64,000 nucleotides of DNA from Owenia fusiformis (Eukaryota; Annelida; Polychaeta; Sabellida; Oweniidae), in contig CAIIXF020000011.1 of NCBI GenBank assembly GCA_903813345.2, positions 3,806,571-3,870,570 of the forward strand. The letters are read 5' to 3'. A program made the position numbers and the translations under genes. The notes beneath the pieces are model-generated. The model was not told the DNA's origin, made no database searches, and saw only the letters and a program-made list of their open reading frames with translations. Of this stretch, positions 1 to 11,256 are shown one piece after another (within the stretch, counting starts at the first letter, position 1; every line of letters starts with the position of its first letter).

Positions 1-231
1 GACATTGCCTCACTTGTTTGAGTGCATTAATGACGTTGGTTTAATTATATAATAATATAAACTTAATGTTAACGTAGACATTTTTCAAAGAGCAAAGTTA
101 CCGCGATGAGTTTACTAAACTGCATGTTTCGTATCAGTTCAAGGTTCGAATAGGTCGTTTCGGACATATCATATCAATGTAACAGAATCAAATGGAAAAC
201 CGACGATTTCAAACGCAGTTTAAAACCATTT
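1..231. other. No gene recognised
   Basis: AT-rich sequence with no convincing open frame, splice pattern or repeat that I can assign. Confidence 0.4.
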
Positions 232-1105
232 AAAGACGTTACGTCTTTGTAACAAAATAGATTAACTTCCGTTGGAAGAAATTTTAAAGGAAAAGTCTCG
301 ATTTGGAGAACAGTCTCCTGGGCTAATAATTATTTTCATGAAAAATATATAAAATATCATCCAAATCAAATTATTAATATTCAAAGGAGAACATTTAAAT
401 CTACGAGATGTTAAAATATCACAATTATCCGAAGCAGGGATAATAGTGCAGAAGACCGATTCAATAAAATACAAGTTTCAATCTGGAGGAAGAAGTTCAT
501 CAGTGTACTGCGCTAAGGATGTTTTTCATGAAAAATCTAGATATTTCATCCAAATCAAATTATAACTATTCAAAAGAAGACATTCAAATCTATATTATGT
601 AAAAAATCCAATTTGTCTGAAGCAGGGATAACACTCAATTAGATTGATGAACTTCGTTCCTCAAACCGAAAATAGCCCTTTCACCAAAACAGGTCTATTT
701 GTATCCAAATATATTACCTGGCTGTATGTTAATAGCTAGTTGCAACCAGTTACTGAATATCTAGGCAGTCAAGAGCACATATATCCATCAGCTCCAATAA
801 TCGAGTGAGAATTCTTCACTTCGGCAACCAGGACGTTATCTAAAGAATTTCATAAATTCTTGGTTGCTTCATGTTGTTGCATATTAACGTCCTGAACGTC
901 CTAACGTTGCTGAAGTGAGGAATTGGATCCATTGGATGTATATACTCGTGTCTGATTCGATATTCAGTAACCGGATACTACTGCTAAAATAAGGGTAAAA
1001 TATTTGGATACAAATCGACCCCCTCCTTGGTGAAAATATGAAAAATAAAAATGTTCTCTAACGAAAGTTCAATTATCCATTTTGTTATAAAGACGCGACG
1101 TCTTT
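232..1105. repeat. Nested inverted-repeat (fold-back) element
   Basis: The outer arms at 232-270 and about 1065-1105 are inverted copies of each other. Each contains the small palindrome AAAGACGTnACGTCTTT followed by TAACAAAAT. A MITE copy lies inside at 288-677. A long imperfect hairpin lies at 678-1035: TTTCACCAA and ATTTGTATCCAAATAT on the left pair with ATATTTGGATACAAAT and TTGGTGAAA on the right, and an inner pair TTCACTTCGGCAAC / GTTGCTGAAGTGA lies at 814-916. No transposase is visible, so this reads as nested non-autonomous DNA elements. Confidence 0.6.
288..677 (-). mobile_element. MITE, diverged copy of the 43.4-kb element
   Basis: This segment matches the inverted sequence of 43407-43802 along its length, including GGAGAACAGTCTCCTGGGC, TTCATGAAAAAT and two AAGCAGGGATAA blocks. 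Its ends (CTCGATTTGGAGAAC and CCTCAAACCGAAAATAG) are decayed forms of the terminal inverted repeat that is perfect in the other copy. The internal block occurs twice in direct order, so the family is itself a diverged dimer. It has no coding capacity. Confidence 0.6.
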
Positions 1106-1261
1106 ATTACCGGGTGGGGAACAGTGTTATAACTCAACAGTGTTGTCATTTGAATTTGACTACAATTAACATTTAACACCTATGAAATACTGTGTAAAGA
1201 AGTGTTACCAATCCCATTTATGAAAAATTGGTTTTGTATAGATGTAACTCATATGCCATAC

Positions 1262-1456
1262 CTTCACAGCACTGTTTTGTTTCGATTTGCTTGTCACATA
1301 ACTCTTCGCAATGTGAGGGATCGAGCACGTTAGTACCTTTACCTGCCACGTCCGCTAGGCAAAGTCTCGCTCGATGTACAACGTTGCAGCGACTATCGTC
1401 ACATCCACTCCAGTATCCCCAGTCCCCCCATCGTACAGTTGCACGATCGTTGACAC
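1262..1456 (-). CDS. Thrombospondin type-1 domain exon (partial gene)
   Basis: The 195-bp open exon is bounded by an acceptor (AAAAAG before 1456) and a donor (GAAG/GTATGG at 1262), so its length is an exact multiple of three. The translation carries the TSP1 signature: WGDWGYWSGC, a following C, an RARLC strand, then three more spaced cysteines ending in ETKQC. TSP1 domains bind glycosaminoglycans or proteins in secreted or surface proteins such as hemicentins, ADAMTS and SCO-spondin-like proteins. No other exon of this gene is recognisable: the next sequence upstream on the minus strand is satellite DNA, and the downstream side leaves the window through repeats. It may be part of a larger gene or a stranded exon. 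Confidence 0.65.
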
Positions 1457-1574
1457 CTTTTTCTACATAGAAATGTAATGTGTCGGTTGTTATAGGAATT
1501 TGAGACAAGCAATGAACAACTATGAAATGAAAATTGCTTCATTTCTTGTAGAAAGTGTTTTATATGCAATGGCA

Positions 1575-4500
1575 GCGTAGTCCGAATAAATAAGTGAGGT
1601 GCATTGACAATATATTCCGAATAACTCAACGTGATGCATTGACAATGCTTTACCCCCCTATCACACCAAACTCGTTCTTACCCGTTCTTGCCAGTCCTAC
1701 GAAAACGTCGTAAAACGGGCTCAAACTGGCTGTGGTCGGGAAATATGTCTGAAAGAATTAGCTTCTTCGTTCTTAAACAGTCTTCAATACGTCCATCTCG
1801 TTCGCAGTTCGTTCAGGTCGCACCACGTCGGTGTGCAACGCCGTAGAACGCGTCCCTTAGTCTAGAAGGTCATCATGACCTGATAACAGAACGGTATGGT
1901 CGCAATCGAATTTTGAATCGATTCAAAATTCTAAAATCACATTCCCGTCTGAGAACGTTCATAAAGTTTGTAAATAGACCTTAGAAAGTTGCAGCTACGT
2001 TCATTCCGTTCGCACACAGTTTAGAACCAGTTTTGAAGAACGCAGTGGCAACTTGTTTGGTGTGATAGCTATATTTTTGCTAACTCGTTCATAAGCAGTC
2101 TTAAATACGTTCTTAATCAGTTTAAACCCGTTTGCAATGAGTTCTACCTCGTTCTCAACACGTCCTCAGACAGTTCCACTCGTTGTTAAAACGTCCCTAG
2201 TAGGATTGAAGTACGACGGTTCCGTTCGTAGTACGTCCAGCTCGTCATTAGTACGTTGTCACTCGTTCTAATTGTAGAACGTGACGACCACGAAAACATT
2301 TTGAGCATTGTCTAAGTTCTAGAGGACCTACCCGTTCGAGTACGTTTGATGAAGTTTGTAAATAGATCCCAAACGGTTCTTAGTACGTCCAGTCCGTTCG
2401 TACACAGTTGAAGCCCGTTTTCGAGAACGTAGTGAGAACTAGTTTGGTGTGATAGTAGGGTTACGAAGGCAGTGTGCTACATAGACAATCTATTCCGAAT
2501 AAGTCAGCGTGATTCATCGACAATGTATTCAGAATAAGTTAGCACGATTTTGACAATATTGCCCGAATAAGTCAGAGTGATTCATTGCGATGAATTCCAA
2601 ATAAATCGGCGTGATGCATATCATGTAATGTTTGAAGAATGGACCGTCCTCAGTGCGGTTTCATTATGGTTTTTGAAGAGTTGTTGGTGCAGTATGTATG
2701 ACAATGTATTCCAGATGAGTCAGCGTGATGCATTGACAATGTATTTCGGATAAATCAGCGTGATGCATTGACAATGTATTTCGAATAAATCAGCGAGATT
2801 GTATTAAGAATAAGTCAGCACGATGCACTGACAATAAAGTCAAAATACGTCAGCGTGATTCATTGACAATGTTTTCCGAATAAGTCAGTGTGATTCATTG
2901 ACAATGTATTCTGAATAAGTCAGCGTGATGCATTGACAATGTATTCTCAATGAGTCAGCGTGATGCATTGACCATGTATTCTGAATAGGTCAGTGTGATG
3001 CATTGACAATGTATTCTGAATGAGTCAGCGTGATGCATTGACAATGTATTCTGAATAAGTCAGCGTGATGCACTGACCATGTATTCTGAATAAGTCAACA
3101 TGATGCATTGACAATGTATTATGAATAAGTCAACATGATGCATTGACCAAGTATTCTGAATAAGTCAGCGTGATTCATTGACAATGTATTCAGAATAAGT
3201 TAGCACGATTTTGACAATATTGCCCGAATAAGTCAGAGTGATTCATTGCGATGTATTCCAAATAAGTCGGCGTGATGCATATCATGTAATGTTTGAAGAA
3301 TGGACCGTCCTCAGTGCGGTTTCATCAAGGTTTTTGAAGAGTCGTTGGTGCAGTATGTATGACAATGTATTCCAGATGAGTCAGCGTGATGCATTGACAA
3401 TGTATTTCGGATAAATCAGCGTGATGCATTGACAATGTATTTCGAATAAATCAGCGAGATTGTATTAAGAATAAGTCAGCACGATGCACTGACAATAAAG
3501 TCAAAATACGTCAGCGTGATTCATTGACAATGTTTTCCGAATAAGTCAGTGTGATGCATTGACAATGTATTCTCAATGAGTCAGCGTGATGCATTGACCA
3601 TGTATTCTGAATAGGTCAGTGTGATGCATTGACAATGTATTCTGAATGAGTCAGCGTGATGCATTGACAATGTATTCTGAATAAGTCAGCGTGATGCACT
3701 GACCATGTGTTCTGAATGAGTCAGCGTGGTGCATTGACAATGTATTCTGAATAAGTCAACATGATGCATTGACAATGTATTCCGAATAAGTCAGCATGAT
3801 TCATTGACAATGTATTCTGAATAAGTCAGCGTGATGCATTGACAATGTATTCTGAATAAGTCAGCGTGATGCATTGACCAAGTATTCTGAATAAGTCAAC
3901 ATGATGCATTGACCAAGTATTCTGAATAAGTCAGCGTGATTCATTGACAATGTATTCAGAATAAGTTAGCACGATTTTGACAATATTGCCCGAATAAGTC
4001 AGAGTGATTCATTGCGATGTATTCCAAATAAGTCGGCGTGATGCATATCATGTAATGTTTGAAGAATGGACCGTCCTCAGTGCGGTTTCATTAAGGTTTT
4101 TGAAGAGTTGTTGGTGCAGTATGTATGACAATGTATTCCAGATGAGTCAGCGTGATGCATTGACAATGTATTTCGGATAAATCAGCGTGATGCATTGACA
4201 ATGTATTTCGAATAAATCAGCGAGATTGTATTAGGAATAAGTCAGCACGATGCACTGACAATAAAGTCAAAATACGTCAGCGTGATTCATTGACAATGTT
4301 TTCCGAATAAGTCAGTGTGATGCATTGACAATGTATTCTCAATGAGTCAGCGTGATGCATTGACCATGTATTCTGAATAGGTCAGTGTGATGCATTGACA
4401 ATGTATTCTGAATGAGTCAGCGTGATGCATTGACAATATATTCTGAATAAGTCAGCGTGATGCACTGACCATGTGTTCTGAATGAGTCAGCGTGGTGCAT

Positions 4501-5695
4501 TGACAATGTATTCTGAATAAGTCAACATGATGCATTGACAATGTATTCCGAATAAGTCAGCATGATGCATTGACCAAGTATTCTGAATAAGTCGGCGTGA
4601 TGCATTGACCAAGTATTCTGAATAAGTCGGCGTGATGCACTAACCATGTGTTCCGAATAAGTCAGCGTAATGAACTGACCATGTGTTCTGAATGAGTCAG
4701 CGTTGTGCATTGACCATGTATTCCGAATAAGTCAGCGTTGTGCACTGACCATGTGTTCCGAATAAGTCAGCGTTATGCACTGACCATGTGTTCTGAATGA
4801 GTCAGCGTCGTGCATTGACCATGTGAACTGAATGAGTCAGAACGATGCATTGACAATAAAGTCAAAATACGTCAGCGTGATTCATTGACAATGTATTCTG
4901 AATAAGTCAGCGTGATGCATTGACCAAGTATTCTGAATAAGTCAGCGTGATGCATTGACCATGTATTCCGAATAAGTCAGCGTGATGCACTGACCATGTG
5001 TTCCGAATAAGTCAGCGTTATGCACTGACCATGTGTTCTGAATGAGTAAGCGTCGTGCATTGACAATGTATTCCGAATAAGTCAGCGTTATGCACTGACC
5101 ATGTGTTCTGAATGAGTCAGCGTCGTGCATTGACCATGTGAACTGAATGAGTCAGAACGATGCATTGACAATAAAGTCAAAATACGTCAGCGTGATTCAT
5201 TGACAATGTATTCTGAATAAGTCAGCGTGATGCATTGACAATGTATTCTGAATAAGTCAGCGTGATGCATTGACAATGTATTCTGAATAAGTCAGCGTGA
5301 TGCATTGACCAAGTATTCTGAATAAGTCAGCGTGATGCATTGACCAAGTATTCTGAATAAGTCAGCGTGATGCATTGACAATGTACTCCGAATAAGTCAG
5401 CGTAATGCATTGACAATAAAGTCAGGATAAGTCAGCGTGATGCAATGACAATGTATTCGGAACAAGTCGGCGTGATGCATATTATAAAATGTGTGAAGAT
5501 TGGACTGTCATAAGTGAGGTTTCATTAATGTTTTTGAGAGTTGTTTGTGCATAAGTCAGCGTGATGCATTGATAATGTATTCCGGATATATCAGCGTGAT
5601 GCATAATAATGTATCCTGGATAAATCAGCGTAATGCATTGATATAGTATCCCGAGTAAGTCAGCGCGATACAATGATAATGTAGTCTTAAGACAA
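1575..5695. repeat. 35-bp satellite array with higher-order structure
   Basis: A roughly 35-bp unit is repeated head to tail about 90 times: GTATTCTGAATAAGTCAGCG followed by TGATGCATTGACAAT, with single-base variants. A longer insert-like block (GGACCGTCCTCAGTGCGG and flanks) recurs at 2641, 3302 and 4068, with a decayed copy near 5500, giving a higher-order period of about 660-770 bp. The first units (1575-1650) are separated from the rest by the element at 1653-2460. Short minus-strand open frames arise only because 35 bp cycles through the three frames; they are not genes. Confidence 0.9.
1653..2460 (+). mobile_element. 808-bp inverted-terminus element, copy A (PIF/Harbinger-like MITE)
   Basis: The ends are CCCCCCTATCACACCAAACT and AGTTTGGTGTGATAGTAGGG, inverted relative to each other, flanked by TTA on both sides (1650-1652 and 2461-2463). 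A 3-bp TWA duplication is typical of PIF/Harbinger transposons. There is no open frame, so it is non-autonomous. The interior carries a GTY motif spaced at about 10.5 bp (see findings). An internal GGTGTGATAG near 2059-2068 suggests the element formed from two joined units. It sits inside the 35-bp satellite. An inverted copy at 20166-20973 has exactly the same length. Confidence 0.75.
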
Positions 5696-5992
5696 TGAAT
5701 ACTAGGGTTAAATGTCCTAGATCCCTAGAAACACAGGTCTTATGTAGGCCTATGATTTTTCATCTCCTTTTAGAAATCCAAAAAAATAATACAAAAATCC
5801 GTTTTGAATATTTTCCAATGTAGAGTTATCCAATAACCTATTAGGTATGGACTACATCTGTTATGTTCGATCGATTTTGGATCCAGGGTTAATCAATCAG
5901 GAAATATGTACTTCCCTCGGTCAATGCGGTTCCTAAATACTCTTTCCCTCGTGATAAAACCTGTGTCCAAAACCTCTCCCAATACATAGCCC

Positions 5993-8187
5993 CTATGTAT
6001 CACCTGGTAATGAGGATGTGGGTCCTTCATCTCTAGCCGTAGTTTCAGTCTGTTTCGGACGATGGACGTGTTGTTCGAACTGCTGCAAATAGTTACCAGG
6101 TGGAGAGTATCGACAACAAACTGTATAAGAGTAGAAGTTCCCGTGTAATCCATTAGCCAGGCCACATCCAAGAAGTACAGAGTTAACCCAAACTAGCTGC
6201 AGTCAAAACATAATATAAATATAAGTTAATACCTTCGCTTGATCCTTCGCTAGCAATTGAACCTCGATGCTCATGTGATTTCACAAAAACATTGGTAAAG
6301 TACTTATTTGTTAGTCTTACTTGTGTGAACTGGCCAGTGTCTTTCTTATAGCCAGGCTGATCGAAATCATAATTCTTGATACCAGCATACCTGTTAAATA
6401 TATCATCTTGGTAAGAACCCCTTTTAAAGGACGACGCCGCGTCGGGCGCCGCATAGGACTCAACTGTATTACATCAGTACAGATCTACGTAAAGCATATT
6501 AGTTAGACGTGTTGCAAAGAGGTCGCGCACGCATTGTTACACATTTTCGCTTTTTAACACCAAAGAATGTGACGTTTTTTGAGAAAAAATTACACATATG
6601 GAAATCCTTTCGTCCTCCACATTTGCCTCTTTATCTTAAAATATTTAAGGCGAATAACTCTGATATCGTATATGTATTAACAATGAGATAGGAGCATCAT
6701 AAAACACGAATCAATTGATATTTTAGGTGAAATAAATATACGTGTTGCTGTGCTTGAAAATAGGCGAATGGCGTAAATGAATTTTGAAAACCTTTCGTCC
6801 TCCACGTTTCCACATACAACAGAAAACACATACTTTTCCGAACAAAATCAACTATTTATTAATAAACTAGAGTTTAGGAGCAAAATAATCATGTATGATT
6901 TATTAAAAATTGATCTCGTATTTTTTGTTTAATGTACACCTGAAAAGTTGAAGGTAACAAAAAATGAGCAAAAAAGGTCGCTGTCAACAGATTCTATTTT
7001 TCAAACTCTATGACGTCACAAAATGGGACGCTTACTAACATTCATCCTTTGAAATAAAACTCCCATCTACCTTTATCAAGACGAAAAATAAGTATAATAG
7101 TCATATATTGTTTGAGTTATGAGCGTTTAAAGACGAAAAATAATTCAAATTGTAACGTGTCAACAGGGAATATTTGCCAGATGTTTTGGTAAAAAACTCT
7201 TTTTTAAAAAAGAACGCGCAGGAATCGTGAACGTAGTGTAGTTTATGTAAAAACTTCATCGAAACGGCTTTAAAATGATATATAACTTTAATTAGAATAT
7301 TATCTTATAATCCGGGGAATCAACGTTACATTCACGCGATACCCTTAAAAAACAAATGCGCCACCTTTTTGCGACACGTCTAAGCAAGTCTTAAATACGA
7401 AAAGCCACGGTAAAATTATTTTATAAATTTTGAATATTACAATAGACCATGTCTCAGATGTTTGTCACCAAAAGTACTTATTAAAAGGTATACAGACCAT
7501 GCTTGCGATGCTGTGTATGCCATATTGTCCGTAGCTTGTTTTGCTAACGATACGGTCGACCGAAATCGCCAAAGATTCTCGCCAGCAAGAGGATTCTGGC
7601 GAGATGATACCGGAGACGATACAAAGCTAAAACATTCAAAAGAGCCAAGTGAGTTATTGCAAATGATTTTAGACGATTATATATCTTGTATTATGAATAT
7701 TTGTCTGATCGTGAAGACCGGTGTATCATTTATGTTCATATATTTGTCTCCAAAAAAGATAATGAATAGAAATGCAAAAAAAACATTTAAAAATATTGCG
7801 TTTTGGTGAAAATGAGGTCAACGTTATTAAAATTATAGGGATTAGATTACTCTGAGATCCGGAATATAACAAAGGCGTAGCATTAAAAAAAATTTACGAA
7901 TTGGATTAAATGTCACCGTATATTAAAAAGAGTAGGGGCCAGTTTTATAAAGAGCCAATTGTGTATGGTCAAACTTACATGTTCCTACGTTCAAGTGTTC
8001 CACAATACTTCTGAGCCTGTTTTGCCAATCCTCTATGCCATCTCATAGGAGGCGTGTTCATATGAAGATTTCTAAGTTCATTGTGCCTTTTCAGTATATT
8101 CTTCTCAAATACGGTTCTTTGAGCATATTGCAGTTGAAATTGTAGTAGAAATACGACAAAAACGCAATATGATGCTAGCATCCCCAT
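5993..8187 (-). CDS. Secreted CAP/SCP-domain protein, four exons
   Basis: Coding exons on the minus strand are 7979-8187, 7498-7626, 6321-6390 and 5993-6196; the phases agree at every junction and give 203 residues. Exon 1 encodes a signal peptide (about residues 1-22) and the first CAP helix with HNELR. Exon 2 carries GENLW. Exon 3 begins inside the WY pair and ends GQFTQ. Exon 4 carries the VW, GCG, FYSYTVCCRYSPPGNY block and ends at TAG. CAP proteins (CRISP, antigen 5, GAPR-1) are secreted sterol- or lipid-binding or signalling proteins. Two of the four conserved cavity residues are replaced: the Glu after WY is Gly (WYAG), and the His of GHFTQ is Gln. The exon 2 donor (GTCTGT) is weak. 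The tail after PPGNY is short, with no extra Cys-rich domain, so the protein is closer to GAPR-1 or antigen-5 forms than to CRISPs. Confidence 0.85.
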
Positions 8188-8929
8188 CGTGATACGATGA
8201 TTAAAAAAGGTGTAAAATCATTGCTATTGTTACATATTTTTTACTTGGTGTTAAACTGCATGTATTTTTTTACGCAAGCCTGGAGTTTACTGGGGGAATA
8301 AATAAAGGCCAATTAACTGAATTAATGTTGCATCGTACACTACTCATTTGAGAGATAACAAGATGTATATATCTCTGGACCATGTCCATGTATTACCCAT
8401 AAAGGTGAAAACGAAATATCAGGTAGAAGGTTCAAATTAAAATACGAGCCTCAATATATACATAAACAAAAAATCAAAATATTGAAAAAAGTGTGATAAG
8501 ACCGGTTTTAAGAAAAAGGATAAAAAAGTTGTTATATCAGATATTGGTCTCTTAAATATCCTAATGTCGAAATACGTCTATTACAATCCGTATGCAATTG
8601 ACCACAAATATAGGTAGGGCCTCCTAATAATTATCTAAATAAATATATTAATGTTATTTATTATCATATGCCTAACAATGTGAATCAACATACTTGCTAT
8701 TTTTAATGATAGCAACAATACCATAACGACTGTATAAACAAATAATACGCCTGATAATACGCCTGATTCCTATGATGCCATTGTCGATTATTAGAAATAA
8801 CGTTCATATGCAAGTAAATGCTCTGTTTTTGAATAATTACGACCGTTGTATGTATTTTAAGTAAAATAGGGCGTAATACGACATAGTTTGAAGGTGTATG
8901 TATATAATGTAATAATGTAATAGTTTTGA
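8188..8929. other. Upstream flank of the CAP gene, nothing else recognised
   Basis: AT-rich sequence. I see no clear TATA box for the CAP gene. A 12-bp motif TAATACGCCTGA occurs twice in tandem at about 8745-8770. Confidence 0.35.
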
Positions 8930-8939
8930 TAAAGCAAAT

Positions 8940-11256
8940 GTCCTCATGAAATATTTTGTCAATAAGAACATTGTGAACATCAATGACAACTATATTCCTT
9001 ATTTTAGACCAATAACTCAAAGTATCTTGCCTGACATGTCAACCTCATCTGAAGAAGTTCTAAATCTAGTTATTGATATCGATATTACAAAAGCACATGG
9101 TCCTGATGAAATATCAAACAAAATGCTCAAATTATGTGCACATTCTATCGCCGAACCACTTTCCTTACTTTTTAATAGAATATTTCAAGAAAACACTTTT
9201 CCTGATATTTGGAAGGAAGGTACAATTGTCCCAATTTTCAAAAAAGGAGATAGAGGACTAGTTTCTAATTACAGACCAGTGACCCTGCTTAGCTCAATCT
9301 CCAAAATCCTAAAATCAATAATCCACAAAAGACTTTTGACTCACCTTCTGCAGCAAAATCCTATTTTATTGGCTTCAAAGTGGTTTTCTACCTAAACATA
9401 ATACTGTCAACCAACTTATTAACATAGTGCATGATATTCATGAAAACATTGATGATAACAAAAATGTCAGATCAGTATTTTTAGATTTAACTTCTGCATT
9501 TGATTTAGTCCCACACAAATGATTAATATCCAAACTTAAGGGTTATGGATGTAACCTGAACTTTGTCAAATTAATGACGTCATACTTAGAAAATAGGAGA
9601 GTTCGAGTCAAAGTAAACGGTACACTTTCAAAATGGTCTTCCAATAGTATGAATAATCAAAATGAGCCTAATATGCAGACCGATAATTTTGTCATCAATG
9701 CTGGTGTACCACAGGGGTCTGTCCTTGGACCCCTGCTATTTCTAATATATATCAACGATCTGCCTGATGAGCTTGTTTCAAAATCGTTCATTTTTGCTGA
9801 TGACACCTCAATTTATTGTCCATACGAAAAAAATGAAGTGTTTTTCAATATTCACGAGCCAATCCAAAGTGATCTAGACAAGCTTGCTCTCTGGGCTGCC
9901 ACCTGGAAGATGCAATTCAAAGCTCAAAAAAGTGCAGATATGATTTTTTTCTAGAAGGAACATTTTATCTCATCCACCACCTTTGAGATTAGGTGCTGAT
10001 TTTATCCCTAGCTGTGAGAATCACAAACATCTTGGCCTTAATTTTGACATTCACTTTAACTTTAATTATCACATTGACCAGATAATAAAAAGAGTTACTT
10101 CTCTTTTGAGACCGATGATAAAGCTGATTAAAATTCTAAATAGTCAGCACTTAAAGATATTATATAATACTTACATTATGCCTCATTTTGACTATTGTGA
10201 TGTCATTTACAACAAGGCATCTAACATGAAATTACAAGCTCTTGAAAGACTTCACTACAGAGCAGCCTGCCTGGTTTCTGGGGCTATACATGGTTCCAAT
10301 ACTATCAAAGTTTTAAACTCTTTAAACTGGAAACAGCTAACAACCAGAAGAATTGAGCACTTAAACATGTTTACTTTTAAATGCAGGTATAACATTAATC
10401 CTCCATTTATTTGTGACTTACTTCGGAAATATGAACATATACCGGTCCGCCCCTTAAGACATCAAAGAGATTATGTTCTCCCAACTCGCCTTAGCTTCTC
10501 TTTTAAAAAACTACCATCTTCCAATCTATAACTTTATGGAATAATTTGCCATCAGATACTAGAATGGGTCAACCTATTTCTAGGTTTAAAAGATTAGTAA
10601 GAGAACACAAGAGCCCAGTCTCTTTAATTCCAACTTCTAAATTGAATGTGACCTTACCCAGACATATTGAAATACCTTTTAATAGACTCAGGTGTGGCCT
10701 TTTACTTTAAGCACACCTTTATGCACATAACTTTAATGACATTAGTGACCCTTTGTGTAAATGTGGTGTTCAATTGACTACCTTGCATTTTCTTTTAAAT
10801 TGCCCACTGCTCCATGATGAAAGAATCAACCTCATTGCAGGCCTTCATACTTACAATTTAGGAAACCTGTTTAACAGCTACAATTTGAATGATAAATTAC
10901 AATTTTTACTTTTTGGAAAAGATGATTTAGATGCATCAACAAATGAAGAATTAATTCATATTGTTAGTTATTATATATACACGAGTTTCACTATCATATC
11001 ACGTCTGTGACAACAGGTTCCGTTTCTTCATTTGTCTGCTCTTTCCTTTTTGTCATCATCCCCGCCCATGGGATTTCCTTGATTCAGTGATTTGGAATTA
11101 AGAATATATGTAAACCTTTTGTATTTTATATTATATCTATTATTTCATTTATGTTATATTATTTAATTGCCACTAATGTTGCAAAACTTTGGCAATCAGC
11201 TAACTTTGTACATCTATGTTATTATTTGAAATAAATCGATAACATGAAAAAAAATG
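8940..11256 (+). mobile_element. 5'-truncated non-LTR retrotransposon (Jockey/CR1-type), broken
   Basis: A continuous reverse-transcriptase relationship runs through several broken frames. It has HGPDEISNKMLK, IFKKGDR...YRPVTLLSSISKI, FLDLTSAFD (frame change near 9385, in-frame TGA at 9520), GVPQGSVLGPLLFLIYINDL, the FADD catalytic motif near 9795, then HKHLGLNFD and the C-terminal thumb region. A CxC...HFLLxC zinc-like motif lies near 10756-10805. The copy lacks the endonuclease domain and 5' UTR. It ends in an AT-rich 3' region and a short A-run near 11247-11255. It is an inactive insertion of the Jockey/CR1 superfamily; the clade cannot be fixed by eye. Confidence 0.9.
8946..11010 (+). pseudogene. 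Reverse transcriptase pseudogene of the non-LTR element
   Basis: The open fragments are 8946-9395, 9574-9954, 9983-10531 and 10753-11010. They belong to one ancestral frame and are separated by at least one nonsense codon and several frameshifts. The catalytic Asp pair (FADD) is intact, but the protein cannot be made as one chain. The order of motifs (fingers, palm, FADD, thumb, terminal Cys/His motif) is that of an ORF2 carboxyl half. Confidence 0.85.

Noticed and set aside
1657-2460. Phased CGTTC motif as a CRISPR or iteron origin
   Set aside because: Spacing is 9-11 bp without spacers or an adjacent Rep or Cas gene, and the segment has TWA-flanked transposon ends.
4522-5130. Minus-strand open frames of about 62 aa in the satellite (repeated ITLTYSEY-like peptides)
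   Set aside because: The 35-bp unit shifts frame every copy and happens to lack stops in the minus strand; there is no initiation context or conservation, so these are repeat artefacts.
5893-6171. 92-aa minus-strand frame starting MDVAWLMDY
   Set aside because: It is the wrong frame of CAP exon 4; the neighbouring frame carries the unmistakable CAP C-terminal block and fits the splice phases.
7462-7809. 115-aa plus-strand ORF
   Set aside because: It overlaps CAP exon 2 on the opposite strand and has no family features; a shadow frame.
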